64,000 nucleotides of DNA from Ichthyophonus hoferi (lineage: Eukaryota > Opisthokonta > Ichthyosporea > Ichthyophonida > Ichthyophonidae), in the NCBI GenBank assembly GCA_002751075.1, contig NAOQ01000167.1, positions 59,427 through 123,426 on the forward strand. Direction: 5' to 3'. Below, in pieces: positions 24,801-39,800 of this stretch. Both the position numbers and the translations under genes were made by a program. Positions within the stretch are counted from its first letter, which is position 1. Every line of letters starts with the position of its first letter. The notes under the pieces were generated by a model. It was not told the DNA's origin. It searched no databases and was given only the letters and a program-made list of their open reading frames with translations.

Positions 24801-27800
24801 TATCGCATCAGTTATTGGGTGCTTGGGCGATGTTAGTTTTGATTGGAGCAATGATATAACAGCTAGTTAGTAGGTAATAGGGGAATCTAATATTTTGCAT
24901 TTTATTGGATATTATATTTGTTTATTTCTATTTATCTTTGTATGTAATATATATGGCATGTAACACAACCATTTCTTTTTATTAATTCTTACCAACACCG
25001 AACTACCTATTTGTAATACTTTCACTTGTCCTTTCCTCATGCCAACTAGATGGGTTGTCAGCCTGATTAAAGCATTAAGGCCTACCCATCTCTTTGCTTA
25101 GTAAAACTGTCCTCTATATTATAGTTTCCAAGGATAATATCATTGATAATCTATTGGCGTTGCCATTAAGTGTATCCAATTAAACTGAGCATGTTTTATA
25201 TCCATATATGGGTAGGTATATAGCTTATACAATGCCTTGTTTCTATATAGACCCTGGTGTTTTACCAATTGGATCTGGGTCTCAACCACGTGGTTCGTCA
25301 ACACAGCGAGTCATTGGACGATATTGCTAACCTCTTGATTTCTGGTATGCTTGGTTTTTAACTATTTTCCTCGTTCAATCCATGCACATACGTACTTTTA
25401 ACACATACTCACACTCTGCACATACATTCATCTTAACATCCTTCTCATTCTCGTACTAGTTATGGTTTGCTTATGTCTATGCAACAACTATATACCTTAA
25501 TAACCAGGCGTACATTTGTGCAATTGTATGCTTAAGATGTGTTGATTGACCGAATTTATTAGATGTTTTGGTGTTATCAAACATACTCCATTCTTGCACT
25601 CAACCTAACATCTGTAGAAAGATTTATTTTCACAAGATCAATTGTTCATATGTGAAAGGGATTGAATGCGGTCATGTTTTCATCTACCTGTACCTTCTGT
25701 TTTTTTTTTTTTCCTTTCTTCCCTTTCTCTCACTAGGGTTATTCTCTCAATGCTAGATGGTGAGACATATCATTATTTTATTATTATTACGATTGTTCTT
25801 AGTATTATTATTGTTATTATTATTACTGTTATTATCATTATCATTATTAGTATGATTATGAGCATTATTACTATTCCACCCTCTTACTAGATATTAATAG
25901 TGGGTGTATGGGGGTAGTGCCTGGAGGCAATGATGGCCCCGGAGGTGTGTTGGTATGTGTGGAGAACTTCATTCTCTACAAAAACCTGGGTGAGCAGAGT
26001 GATATTAGAGTCCCCATACCAAGAAGGAAGGGAGAGACAGACCCTGACGCCATTGTTATTATTGTCTCTGCTACTACCATTAAATCAAAGGTAGGTTGGT
26101 ACGAGTGTGGGCTGTAATGACTTGCGTGTTAATGATCCACTATATCCTTAAAATGGAAGTCCTGTTGCACAACTTACTTGCGATTTCTTGCTATTTCTTG
26201 TCGGTTTACATCAGTTTTTTCTATTCCCACCACTTTCAAATCATTAATTGATTAGACCTATAGTTATTTGACACATGTTGTATATGCTATAAATGGACCA
26301 TCTCACCTGTAGCCTTCCCCAGTTCGTCTACCCTATCCATCCTACACTAATATGTTTATTCCACTTATTGAAATCATTCTTTGTCTATGTGGATTAGGAC
26401 CTTAAATACTCGGATAACAATTGGCCACTGCTTGGGATCATCCCATTACATCACCAATCACTATGAGCCTTTAGCACTATTGCCATACCTACTTCTACTT
26501 CCTTAAACCTCCACAACACACTATCATTCCTCACAGACTAGATGTCGTCTATCTATATTAGACTAATACTACTATCAATTGCCACCCTCCATTGAACTGA
26601 TCAATTATTTCAGTTAAAATGTAATCTATTTTGAAGTCATAGATTAAATAAGCCAATCATCCCGATCTATACCTACTCTTTAATTAACCATTCATGATTA
26701 ATCTAATAACCCTTCAATACCGCCCCCATCCATTCCCCTCTACAGCAAGTACTGTTTTTCCTCCTTCAGACGGAACACGGTGACCTGTTCAACCTGACCT
26801 TAGTTGTTAGTGATGATGTGGTATGTATATGTATTACCTCCCTCGTCTTACCTTTTCGTTTTCTTTTATAATTATCAGGTCTTAATGTTGTAGCAACCAT
26901 TAACTTAACAGGTTCTGTTTATTTTGATAATGCAATTATACTAACAGCCAGAGAAAATTTTAAAACTGTGATACATTTCACACCCATCCACATATATATA
27001 TATATGCGTTATATTTTATATTATATTACTTATACGTGTGACGTCTGCGTCGTTCTACTATAGGGTAGGAGTCATATGACTTAAATCAACGAAGCCATAA
27101 ATGATTTATATTAATTTGTTTTATTAATATTTTAGTCCGTCATATAACATAGCATTCATGCCATATTACAGATTTATAATCATGCAATATATATATTATA
27201 ATAATAACCATTAAGTTATTGCATACATACTATACTTCAGCCGTTCCAATAAAAACCCCTGAGAAGAAGGAAAGGTTCATAAGCAATATCCAACTAAAAC
27301 CAAGACACCACTCTTATTTCCTTAAAATCTATCTATTCGAATTATGTTGCTAATCTAATTAAATGTGTACTTACATAAACCAACACATGCATATTATCTT
27401 TTACCATTTATTGATACTATCAACCACGAGTATTTCTACTATCTTCTAGCTAGTTTCTAGTTATTTACCTCTTAACAAAAATATGCTGCTTATCCAGGTC
27501 AAGGACATGCACATACAGTACTTTGACACTGTCCCTGTGGCCTCTCAACTGGTTATGATGAAGAGTGGCTTCCTTTTCTGTGCCAGCGAGTTTGGCAGTC
27601 AGTACGTAGTTCTCTCTAACTCAATCTATCTTGGCATGTTTTTTTGATGTAATGTACATGTCTATGTATAGTTCGTATATATATTATAAATAAATTATAA
27701 GCCATGTTAATTTGTGTTTACAGATAGATACACGCATATGTTTATATTACTACATATATGTTTACATAAGAAAATATATATTTGATATTGATACTTACTA

Positions 27801-30800
27801 CACAATGCAATAGCTTCCTCTATCAAATATCAAATCTAGGACAGGACTCCGATACGGTTTTCAACAAGGATTCACTAGATGATGATGAGGTAGGTACCCC
27901 TATATAGCAGGTTTATACGTATGAGCCTTTTTAATATACTTTATGGATATAATATACATATACATGCAGGCTTAAACGTACACGTGTATTATATTATGTA
28001 GTCTGATTTGGTACAACTATCTTTTTCATTTTAACATTTATTTTTATTATAATTCCAAGCAAAAAGTAATCACATTGTATTAATTTAATGATATATACAT
28101 GATTTGGCGTGATAGAAATATTATACAATACCCTATACTATTTACCATACAATACCACATGCTATGTCTCTGTTGAACTTCATAAACTAATCCTATGTTT
28201 TCTTCTACTTTTGTTTTCTATTCATCTCTATCTGAGGTACATCCGTTTCTTCTTTCCTTAAACATATCGTTGTTTTCCATTACACATACACTACTATACT
28301 ATACACTATTCTTTCTTTTTATGCTATGTTATATACAGGTACCTACATTTAGTCCACGTGCCCTGACTAATCTTATCCAGTTTACTGAGATGGAGAATCT
28401 CTGTCCCGTGATGGATTGCAAGGTATTTTGGTATTTTAATAACGCAATAGATAAGTGCTCATAATATATATATGCAAATCAGAAGGGAAACATATATCCC
28501 AATACATCTTGACCGACTCGGATATACATACACGTTAAGTATATACTTCAGTTGGTTACTCTAGACATTCACCATGGCAAATGCGTTTAACAAGATTCAC
28601 ATTTCATACATCATACTGTTCTTGACCAGCTATCTGTTGACCACCAATCATTGCCATCTATATTGTCTCAGATTGCCCAATTAGGAGAGGATTCTGATGT
28701 ACCACAGTTCTATATGACCAACGGGCGTGGTCCTATGTCGTCATTCAAGACGTTACGTCACGGCTTGGAAGTGACCGAGATGGCTGTGTCCGAGCTGCCT
28801 GGTAACCCTAACAACATTTGGACAGTCAAAAAAAGACTACATGGTATGTTTACTTTGTATTACTTACTTATTTTCATTGTTATATCATGTAGTATCATAT
28901 AATAACTACCATTGCCTTTATATAATTATTTTAATGCATGCCTATACCTACCTACCTATATCTATACTTATGCCTATATTTGTATTTGCAATTATAGTGA
29001 TAGCCATATTTATAACTATGTCTACTATGCCTGCATATCATTATTTTCTTCTTGTTTTATTTGTGATCTAAGATTATTTCCCAAGTGTTTTTTGTCAGCA
29101 CTATATGCGAGTACCCCTTTATTAGTACATATTAGGGCTTATTTAAGTGCCTTTTTGACGTCATTGATGTCCTGAGCGTAAAGTAATATATGAAGTGTGC
29201 CTTGTTGAGGGCAAAGAACTATCAATCATTAAAATTGAATTTTAATATTGAAATGCAATGAAAAGCAGCTAGATCCTGTATGCATGCGTATGATTACCAA
29301 GGTAGAAAAACGGCAAAGATGTAAGATGGGAGAATCTACTACTAACCTAGTCATACACACCTATACATACACCTACCTCCACATTCCTATATATATGCAG
29401 CTGACTTTGACGCGTATATTGTGGTGTCTTTTGTTAACGCTACACTGGTACTTTCCATTGGAGATAATGTAGAGGAGGTATGTCTTTCCTACATTCCCCT
29501 TCCCCCTCCACCCACCTTCTCTTAGTTGTACCCTGCATGTATAGTTTGGAGTAGGATTAGAGATATTATGATGATAGATTATAATAGGATATGATACACA
29601 TAGATGCATATACGGTCTTTTGTTTTTCTTCCTTTTTATCTATATAATCTCATTAATGTCTAAATGCCCATTCTATCTCTACCACCACCCCTAACAGTCT
29701 ATTTACTACCATATGATAAGTCAATCGCGGGCCTAGCAGTCAGTTCAATAAATAATTTCCTTAAAATACCACAACCAATGACTAATTAATAAAAATAGAT
29801 CTACGCTGCATTTCTATTACTATACTATGTACCTGGTATATTTATATATATCAGAGATACTAATTATTCAATTAATAATATACTCTTTAAGAGTTAGACT
29901 CTAATTAGCATGTGACACTTATTCTACCATGACCCCTATATCTCCTTATGTGCCTGTAGGTAGTAGATAGTGGTTTCTTGGCTACCACACCTACACTTAG
30001 TGCCTCTACCCTAGGCGATAACGCCCTTATGCAAATCTATCCTGAAGGTATCTATCTCTCTGTTTACTTCTCACTTTTTTTTTGCAAACTTAAAACTGTA
30101 TAATACATTGTAATATTATTCTTAATATGTATATATATGTTTTATATTAACAAGTTAAAGCTCTTACGGAAATTTTGTCGTACTATTTTTTATTATTATT
30201 AACAATATAAGAATAAATGTTATGTACAAGTTTGTTCACAGTGTATCTGTATGTATGTATGCCACATTAGAGTACCTATCCTATAATATATATATATATA
30301 TATATGGGATAGTATCAGCTTTAATATCACATAAGCTATTATATCTTCCTCTAGAATGCTCATCCCCTCCCTTTCCTACTCTTTGTTATTGGTCAAATAA
30401 ATGATTCCCAATTTAACTGTATTGATTGATTGGGGGCGGTGATGCATATGATGCAGTATCCTTGGACAAAGGTTTATATAAATTAACAAATTAGGTGAAT
30501 GATATCCCCTATTTGGATATGTATGTATATATAGCTCTAAAACATGCATTGGTACTATATTAGATATATTTACTTAAAATAACATGTCATCATTGCACCT
30601 ATTTCCATTGATTGACACGTGTTTTGATTGGTTGAGGATTATCATAGTCTTTCATTAAGATTTTCTAAATACCTTATCTCCAATTATATCTTTTTGGCGC
30701 TTTTTAAAATCCAGAACTTACTATAAAGTGGTCTACAACTCGATTTAGCTAATTATTTGATCGGGGAAATGCTACTATAACTTTATTTTATCGATATACA

Positions 30801-33800
30801 TATATGTTTTTGTTTATAAATATTAATTTGACCGATGTATATATATGTATATATATACCATAATATACTGTACTATAATATAGCTTTTTATACTCTGAAT
30901 TTATCATTTAACCGTCAGATCATTTCACTTTGTGTTAATAAGAATCGACCACTCATGTAGGTATTCGTCATATCCGAGCTGATAAGCGTGTGAACGAATG
31001 GAAATCACCTGCTAAGGCGCCCATTGGTCATACCGTACGTCTTTTATCAATATCCATTTATTATGTCTATGTTGATTTATACATATATTTATAAATGCAT
31101 TTTTAATTGTTATTCTACAATATTTTTTAGTATTTTAGGTTAGCTAACTCATCATGTGCATTTTTTTTAAAAAAAAAACTGATTGGATACTGCCCTTTTA
31201 AGATCAGAAATGATCATTTAATAGTGTGGGTATATTACCACAGAACATGTGCAAGTATTTTTAATCATATATTAATAATGACATTAACATTAAATATTGA
31301 TGTAGTCTTTATAACTGACATAATATATATTCCTAGGCTGTTAATAATCGACAGGTTGCGATTACTCTTCATGGTACTGAGATTGTTTACTTTGAGCTTG
31401 ATGCGGCAGGCCAGCTTAACGAATATGCTGAGCGCCTTACGGTTGATGTAAGTGAGCTCTGGTTTATTAGACCGGGTTAGGTCCTGTACTGTATGTAGCC
31501 TTATGTAATTTAAATTGTATTGTATTATATTTTATAATGTAATATATTGGAGAGTGTCATGTAATATAATACACAATTACAGTTAATATCATGCCATATG
31601 AGAGATATATAGGTTTTGTTGAGTCAATCACAGCAGGTGGTTCTGGAACAATGCTTTCGGCTTTGAAATACCGCGAACCTATATTATACCTGATACCTTA
31701 TCATTATCTTTTCTTTCACTCTGTTAGCTTTAGGTTATTTCAGTTGATTAATTTCAAACACATGGTTCATATAATTTTTATTGTTTATAACTAATACAAC
31801 CATCAACAATGCACCAATCATATTGCCTTGATAATTTTTAATTTAAATCAGCGGTAATCATGCACCCTAATGTAACTGAATTATTATAAACTGAGTTGGA
31901 AATTCAAATCTCAGAAGCCACATTCACCAGTAAATGTAATAATACTTTACTTATGTTTTATATGTAGCTATATTTAACATTGAATGTATTAGTCAATAAT
32001 ATCTGCAACGTTCTTGCAGAAGTTCTTGAGATTTATCGAATGCATTTCGATCCTGGTTAGATTATGGCTTTCGGCTATGAGTATTAATAAATTTTTAAAA
32101 AGTTCCAATATAAATGTACACAACATTGGTACATAAATATTTTGTAATTATATTCACTAATTAATTAATTAATGGCCAATCCTGTAGCGCATACAACTGT
32201 TTTCATTGTATTGGTCCAACCATTTTGATAACAATGCATCATTTCTATTTACACAGGCCGAAGTCTGTTCGCTTGCTATTGGTACAGTGCCACAAGGTCG
32301 CCAGAGATCTCGGTACCTGGCTGTGGGTCTATCGGTAGGTTTTCATTTTGATTTTCAATTTTATATAACGTCATCGTGTTTTATATTAGTATGATTGTTA
32401 CAACACAGGGCTGTAGTATTGGAGTCACTTACCCCAGACAAAATTGGAGGCGCAATCATGGGTGAAAGAAAAAATTGTTTGTATTGGTGTAATTATACTT
32501 ATACTCTGACTTATGCTCTCACTCTCCCGCTCTTCCATACCATATTACTGCACTACTTTGCTAATCATCATAATATATTTTTTCAATGTGTTCTGTATCA
32601 GTAATTCTTTTACTTTTTACTTATATACATGCAACTCTTACCTTTCCCTAATATAGACATGCGGTATATTTTTTATTGAGTCATCAGTCATTAATTATAC
32701 TAATTGACAATCTGGTTTATGTGTAGAACAACACTGTGGCGATCTACTCCTTGGACCCTGAGGACTGTCTTCAGCGGCTATCTTTCCAGGCCCTTCCCTC
32801 GGAGGTACATTCATTATTTCTTAGTCTCACTGCTTGATCACCTATGACATTGAAAACGAAGACTTTGACAAGAGAGTTAGCTGGTGTAGGGAATAATATG
32901 GTTGGTGTATATCTGTTTCTTAAGCTTTAAAGAGACTGATGGTTGAGTATTCAGTTAATATGGTTGCTGGTAAGAGAGAATAGACTTTTTTATGATATGC
33001 AGTCCATTCTCTGCAGTGTCCACAACGATGGATTGCTTATCCCTTTCTTGTTACATCTTCTCAATGGGGCTTAGAATAGGACCAGTAGACTTATTTTTAT
33101 TTATTACAAGGTCAAACATATGATATGTGCACATGCACATACACATACATTCATCATCCAATCATCTATACATAATAAACTAATCAACCAATCCGCAGCC
33201 TTCTTCCCTCTGCCTTGCCGAGATGGATGAGGGTGTAGATGGTGGTGACCAGACCACTCAGTTCCTAACCATCGGATTAGCCAATGGCGTCATGCTACGC
33301 ACTGTGGTAGACCCAATCACTGGCAGTCTTTCTGATACCCGTACAAGGTGAGTAAGAAAATTGTTGTATTTTTGGCCCTCAGAAATGAGTGATTATTATT
33401 TTACGATGTTTACGGACTCTCCTAAAAAACTAGTGTTCAAATTTAATCACATTAATCTTTTGGCTGATATTGTTATACTTTAATTGTAATTTTAACTGTT
33501 GATTTGTATTGGCTCCTACATCATTTTCTGTCTGTCCTTTCTCTCAATCCCATTTCATTTCCCCTTATTTATGCGGTAATCGATACGCAATATGTATACG
33601 CTTATATAGGTATTATAATTTGAATAATTAGTGAATAAGCCATTTGCTTGGTTTGTGATAATTATTAATTTATAATTAAGCATGTGAAGTGCAGGCCGTA
33701 TATAAACGAGTGTGCGTGTGTGATGTATGAATTATAATATATAGATACTCCCAATGAATGCTATTGCCATTTATTCCTTCAGATGTGAGTGAGTCTATTT

Positions 33801-36800
33801 ACACTTATTCACATTTTCCTATATGATTAGGTGTAATAGGTTAGTTGATTGGCGTATTTACACTTTGATATCTACCTTAATGTTTTTGTCGTAAGAGAAA
33901 CACTGATAATGATTAACAAGTAAGGATGCTCACTTAGACGCGATTGGATAATATATTTAGATATATTTATACGTGGACACAAAGGGCAATAATGTGTTGT
34001 GATTGGGTGATAAATATATTATATATGGATGTATAAACACAGAGGGTAATAAGGTATTGTACTTGGGTGGCAGATATCTAGGATCCAGACCTGTCAAGAT
34101 GTTTCGCATCAACGTACAACAGAAGGATGCCGTGCTGGCACTCAGCAGTAGATCATGGTAGGTACGGAGGAGCGAGGGGTAGGGGTAATAAAGTATATAT
34201 ATATATATATACCAAGATACAAATCCGTTCTATACTAGAATAGGTAGGTAAATGGATAGGGGACGATCATACAGGGTATATATATATATATATATTAAGG
34301 TATACATTCATTCCATACTAACCCCTGTTATGAGCTGACTGGCTGATCTAATTTTTTGTATTAGCGAATGCGTATATGTAAATTAATAGTATAGCAATAT
34401 TTAATGATTCTATACTATTGGTTAGAGAACTGGAATTAAAACCATGGACAATTGAGGAAAAAGAGGCATTTTATCTATTATATTGTCACTTATAACTTCT
34501 CTAATATGCCATACAACCAAATGTATCTCACAATAATGTTAACTAATGCTATATCAGGCTACAATATCCCTACCAAGGCCGTGTTCTTTTGACACCTCTC
34601 TCCTATGAGCCCTTGGACTTTGCCTCTAGTTTCTCATCTGCACAGTGCCCTGAAGGTGTGATTCATTACTTCGTATTAAGTTCATTGCTCTGTTTCTCTC
34701 TTTCTTTATCTTTATCTATTAGTTTTTACTTGCACTATTAGACAGTGTTTGGTGGTTTTTATAGTATATACCCTTGAAGATATAAAGGTAGCACTCTGTG
34801 TTTTGGTGATTCACTTTTTCTCTACAACCGCTGTTTGTTCTACACTAGTTTCCTAATTACTTCTTTATCTCTCTTTTCTTTCACTCTTATTACATTAGCC
34901 CCTATCTAACCACTTTCGCCTTACCCTCTCAAGTACCATTGCACATATCTTGTCACTAAAGCATGCGCACACGTAATCAATAATAAATATGCGACTGTGA
35001 GATATGAGACTATTTATCATGAGAGATTGCACACTACCCATTATACATAGTAGCAAGCCCAGACTTGTTTGTGTTAATAAAGCATTCAGTAGTACAATAG
35101 TATAATAGTATAGTTGTGTCTCACCTCTAACCATCATAACCTCTACTAGAAGTATTCACAGTCAGATAACCATAAGCACCTTTATGTTATGTTGTATTTT
35201 ACTATACTATATTGGTAAAAAATATTAAAATGATAATAAATTGTATAATGGACGTCACTGCACTGAATATATGAATATCTCTCACCTTTTATTACTAAGC
35301 CTGTGTTATGCTCTGGTTTGTACCAATACAGACATTAATAATAGGACATACTGGCTACACTCTACACTTCATCATTCCACTTACTCGGCTCTTATTCATT
35401 CCCTTTACAGGTGTTGTGGCTATTGCCGGCAATACACTTCGTATTATTTCAACGGAGAAACTTGGAGTGTCCTTTAATCAAACCACTGCCAAACTATCTT
35501 ATACTCCTCGTAAGTTTGTGATCCATCCAGAAAGTAATATGATGGTGATAATTCAGGCGGACTACGGTGTGCTTCCTCCTACCCCACAGGTATTATCTTA
35601 TTTTATTCTTTATGCATACGTAAATGTGTCTACCACTTAGTGTATAATAAATTTAGTGGTATTGCGCTATGTTATTTTCTATCTTCGCTTGATATTTGTT
35701 TCTGCTCTTACAAGTTCCATTTTTATTTATTGACCTATCGTCTCTATTCTATCAATTTCATGTGCTCTCTCTTTTAGCACCCAATCAAATACTCAATAAA
35801 TTTATTATTTTCTACTCTATAAAACACATCGCTTAATCTTTTTCCACACTGACTATAACGTGGTACCACATGCTCTATTTATTTTTTCCAAAGTATATGT
35901 GTAGGTATAAATGAAACTATAAAGCATAGTGTCTTCTTTTTGCCTTGATGCCATCCAGGGCAACTTGGACATACATGACATTTATCTTATTTCTAGTAGT
36001 TTGCAATCCATATATATATATATAATTAATAAACTTAGTGCATTAATTGAGGAAATAGTAGTAGTAACTGTAGGAGTCTCTCTCTCTATGCTTAAAGGCG
36101 AAAAAACACGAGATTTCTTGATTTTCTCAAAGAGTATGTAGAATGCTTTGCTTTTCCTGGTAATTATAGTTGACAATATTATAATCGAAATGATAAAGAA
36201 AAAAATGTAGTTTAGCTTTTTTCTCTCTATTTATTTTCGCAAGTGGTGTGCTGAAATTTTTAGCAATCAAAAATAAACTACATCCTAACCTATGATAACT
36301 GACCAATTATCTGTACATACAGGATGGTGCTAATATGGAGGTTGATGGTGAAGACTCATTGGAGTTTGGCCCCAAGAGGGCTCCCAGTGGGACTTGGGCC
36401 TCTCAGATCAGTGTATTAGATCCCGCTAAGGTGTGTTTAAAATTTATTTCTTCATAATGGGTATACTGGTATATGATTGGTGATTCTATTTTACCTTTCA
36501 TTGAGTCTTATCTTATTATAGGTCTATGTTTGATAATTTCTTCTTTAATCTTACTAGTCCTAGTGGATATCTTGGTGATTATAATTCGTAGTTATTTGTA
36601 GTGATCTGCCTACCCTACCCTACCCTATTCCAGTGGCTGACCTATTCCTTCTCTCTTATCAGTTCATTCCCTCACACTACCCCCTTCCCCTTTCTATTAC
36701 TATGAAAGTGGGTAGCCTGGATAGTCTGATAGTCAGTTATAGTGTCTGTATATATATAAGTATTAGAACCCCTACATGACCCCTTCTATATATTAATTAT

Positions 36801-39800
36801 GCTTCTCTTCTCTTCAGAATGAGATTACCCACACCGTCATTCTAGAAGACAACGAGTCTTGCACCAGGTAAAGACCTATATCTATTATATCTCCCTGTGC
36901 TGTGTTGGTTTCTTCCCTTCCGTCTGCTATAGTCTTATTCTTATTCTTGTGTCTTGCCTAGCCTGCCGCTCAATCTATCACACCATAACGTGCTTTTCTG
37001 TGTGTAGATTAAACTTTGAGGTGGCTATTAAATTGGATAACGTTTCTCGTTTGCCAAGGCCATACTTGACTATATGCTATATACTATCATTTACTTCCCT
37101 TCGACATCGCCTGGTGGCGACCACGGAACAAAATGTGTTTTAAATATGTAGAGATAATTGTTTAATAATAGATTTTAGTCTATCTTGATGAGTTACTGTC
37201 CTGTTAGTGTCACTTCATTGAGTCAATAATAATGCTGTGTGGTTTTGAGTGGATACATATATTTTAAACGAGTATAAAGTACCATGACATAACCGCATAA
37301 ATGTTCTATGCTATTAATACCCAACTGGACTTGATCATTATATTTCAATGACATTACCCCAAATACGATTTAAACCCGATTCTCATTGGTAGGTGAGTAA
37401 TTTATGTCAATTAAAACAACCAGGACCCGTTTTGATTGGTTTGATATTTAGAGTAATTAGCAACCTTTTAAAAGTTTCTCTTCAACCAAGAAAAGCAAGT
37501 AACCGGCTGATGTATATTTTACATACACCTTGCTAACCAAAGGCTCTCTCTCCCTTAGTATTGCTATAGTCAAGTTCCATGGTCATGCCCAGTCATTTAT
37601 TGTGGTGGGCGTAGCTAAGGATCTGGAGCTCAGGTATGTGGTTTATTCAATTACAGATTCCAGAAATTACTGCATTAATTCCAATGCTTACACACATACA
37701 TCCTTATATATTTTTATACATATATGGTTTTACTTATTGGGGCTATATGTTTACAAAACTATATTTTGAGTGATGTATAATAATAGTAACATCTAGATAT
37801 TATATATATATATATATATATTCCCCGATAACTCCATCTATCGTACATACTAACGTTGGCCGCCCCTCCTGCGCCCACAGACCTAGAGGCTGTTCAGCCG
37901 CTTACCTTATTACCTACAAGCTAGTGGATAATGCCACTCGCCTTGAATTGGTTCATAGGGTGTGTATATTTGATAGCATGTCATCTTGGTTGATTATTTT
38001 ATTATTTTTCTATAATAATTAGAAATGTATTACTGACTATTCTGCTCTTCTTTTTGCCTGTGTATCTATCAGTCGGTTATTATATCAGTTTTTCTGTTTT
38101 ATGCATGTTCTTAGTTTATGGTTGTTCTTGTAATCACTGCACTTTAAACATATTTATGATGTGGGAAAGAGCCTTTAAGTATAAATTGTTATATTACAGT
38201 GTAAATAAACTGTGACTGCATGGTCTTTCAAAAGAGTATATCTACATATGAAGTGAATTAATCATTGATTTCATTGGTCTACAGACGCCAGTTGATACTG
38301 TCCCTGGTGCTATATGCGCCTATCAAGGAAGAGCATTGGTCGGTGTGGGCAATCTACTGCGTATTTATGATCTTGGAAAGAAAAAGTTGTTGAGGAAGTG
38401 TGAGAATAAGGTGAGCTAATTGTAGTGTATATGTTACCTATGATAGTTCGTAAAGAACTGATAAGTCAAAGTTAACACGGTGTTATTATATCGTCTACAT
38501 TTTATAAACATGAGCATCTAGTATCCATACACATACACATACGCACATACATATATATTTGCCTATAGGGAATGATGTTCAATGTCAATACTCCCCTGGC
38601 CTCCACTATGTCTCATATGGGTAACCTTTCCATTACACAGACCATGCCTAATCACATTGTGCATCTTATGTCTATGGGGGCTCGCATCTATGCGGCGGAT
38701 GTACAAGAATCATGGCACTTCCTCAAGTATAAAGCTGATACCAACCGACTAGTTATCTTTGCTGATGACGTCAGCCCTCGCTGGATCACAACCGGATGTA
38801 TCTTAGACTACAACACTGTGTGTGGGTATGTATATGTGTGTGTGTCTGTCTGTTTCGTAGTTAGTGGGGGAAAGAAAAACAGATGTAGGAATGTTTATGT
38901 GTGCCATGTTTTATGCTAATGATTGATTCAGTGGGATTACTTGGGTTAATTATAGAATTAGAAAAAGAAATTGCATGTATGTTTGGTAAAGGGGAGATAA
39001 TATAATAATAATCTTGCATAGCCTTTACTTTATTATGCTTGTATTATAGTTAAAGTCTTGTTTCACGTTAGCTCCTACCTGATTTATTTTCTGATTGGTG
39101 TGGTGTATACTGTATCACCATAGCCCATGGACCAATTATCTATGGTTTCACTTTAGTGCATAGTTAGTTATTCCTTGACTAGAGGTTAGAAGAATAAATA
39201 ATATTCAATATGCTGCACATACAATACCTATACTAACACGATAGCCATACCGTCTGATTCCTATATTACACACCTGCGTACACCTACCTACACATACACG
39301 CTACCCATATTTATATAGTGCCGATAAGTTTGGCAACATTCACGTCCTTCGTCTACCAGATAATGCTACCGATGATATTGATGATGACCCATCTGGTGCC
39401 AAGGTGTTATGGTCTAAAGGACTAATGGGAGGCGCCCCTCAGAAGGTTTGTGTGTGATGTTATAGTTTATGTGTATTATCTATCATACATCCTTGCCTCG
39501 CTATTACTATTTATTATTTTATCATTTATATTTTATAATGATGTAAAAATGATATGTATGTATACTAGTTATAATCTTTTAGTTATATATATATATATAT
39601 CAACTTCATATATTTTATGGCTTCCACGTTAGTTTTTTAGTACCATTGACATTTCTTTTATTTTTGTGCTACTCTTCTATCGTGACTGTATGCAATGCAG
39701 TAGTTATATTAAAATTTTATTTTATGATTGATATGCTGTGGATGCGGACATTAATATGAAGCATACATTGGCCAGATAGCAGCCCTCATACTTTTCCTAG

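Noticed and set aside
38569-38640. A lineage-specific 24-residue insertion in SF3B3
   Set aside because: An in-frame acceptor at 38640 gives exactly the homologous length, so the insertion is more simply intron; kept only as an alternative-splicing note.
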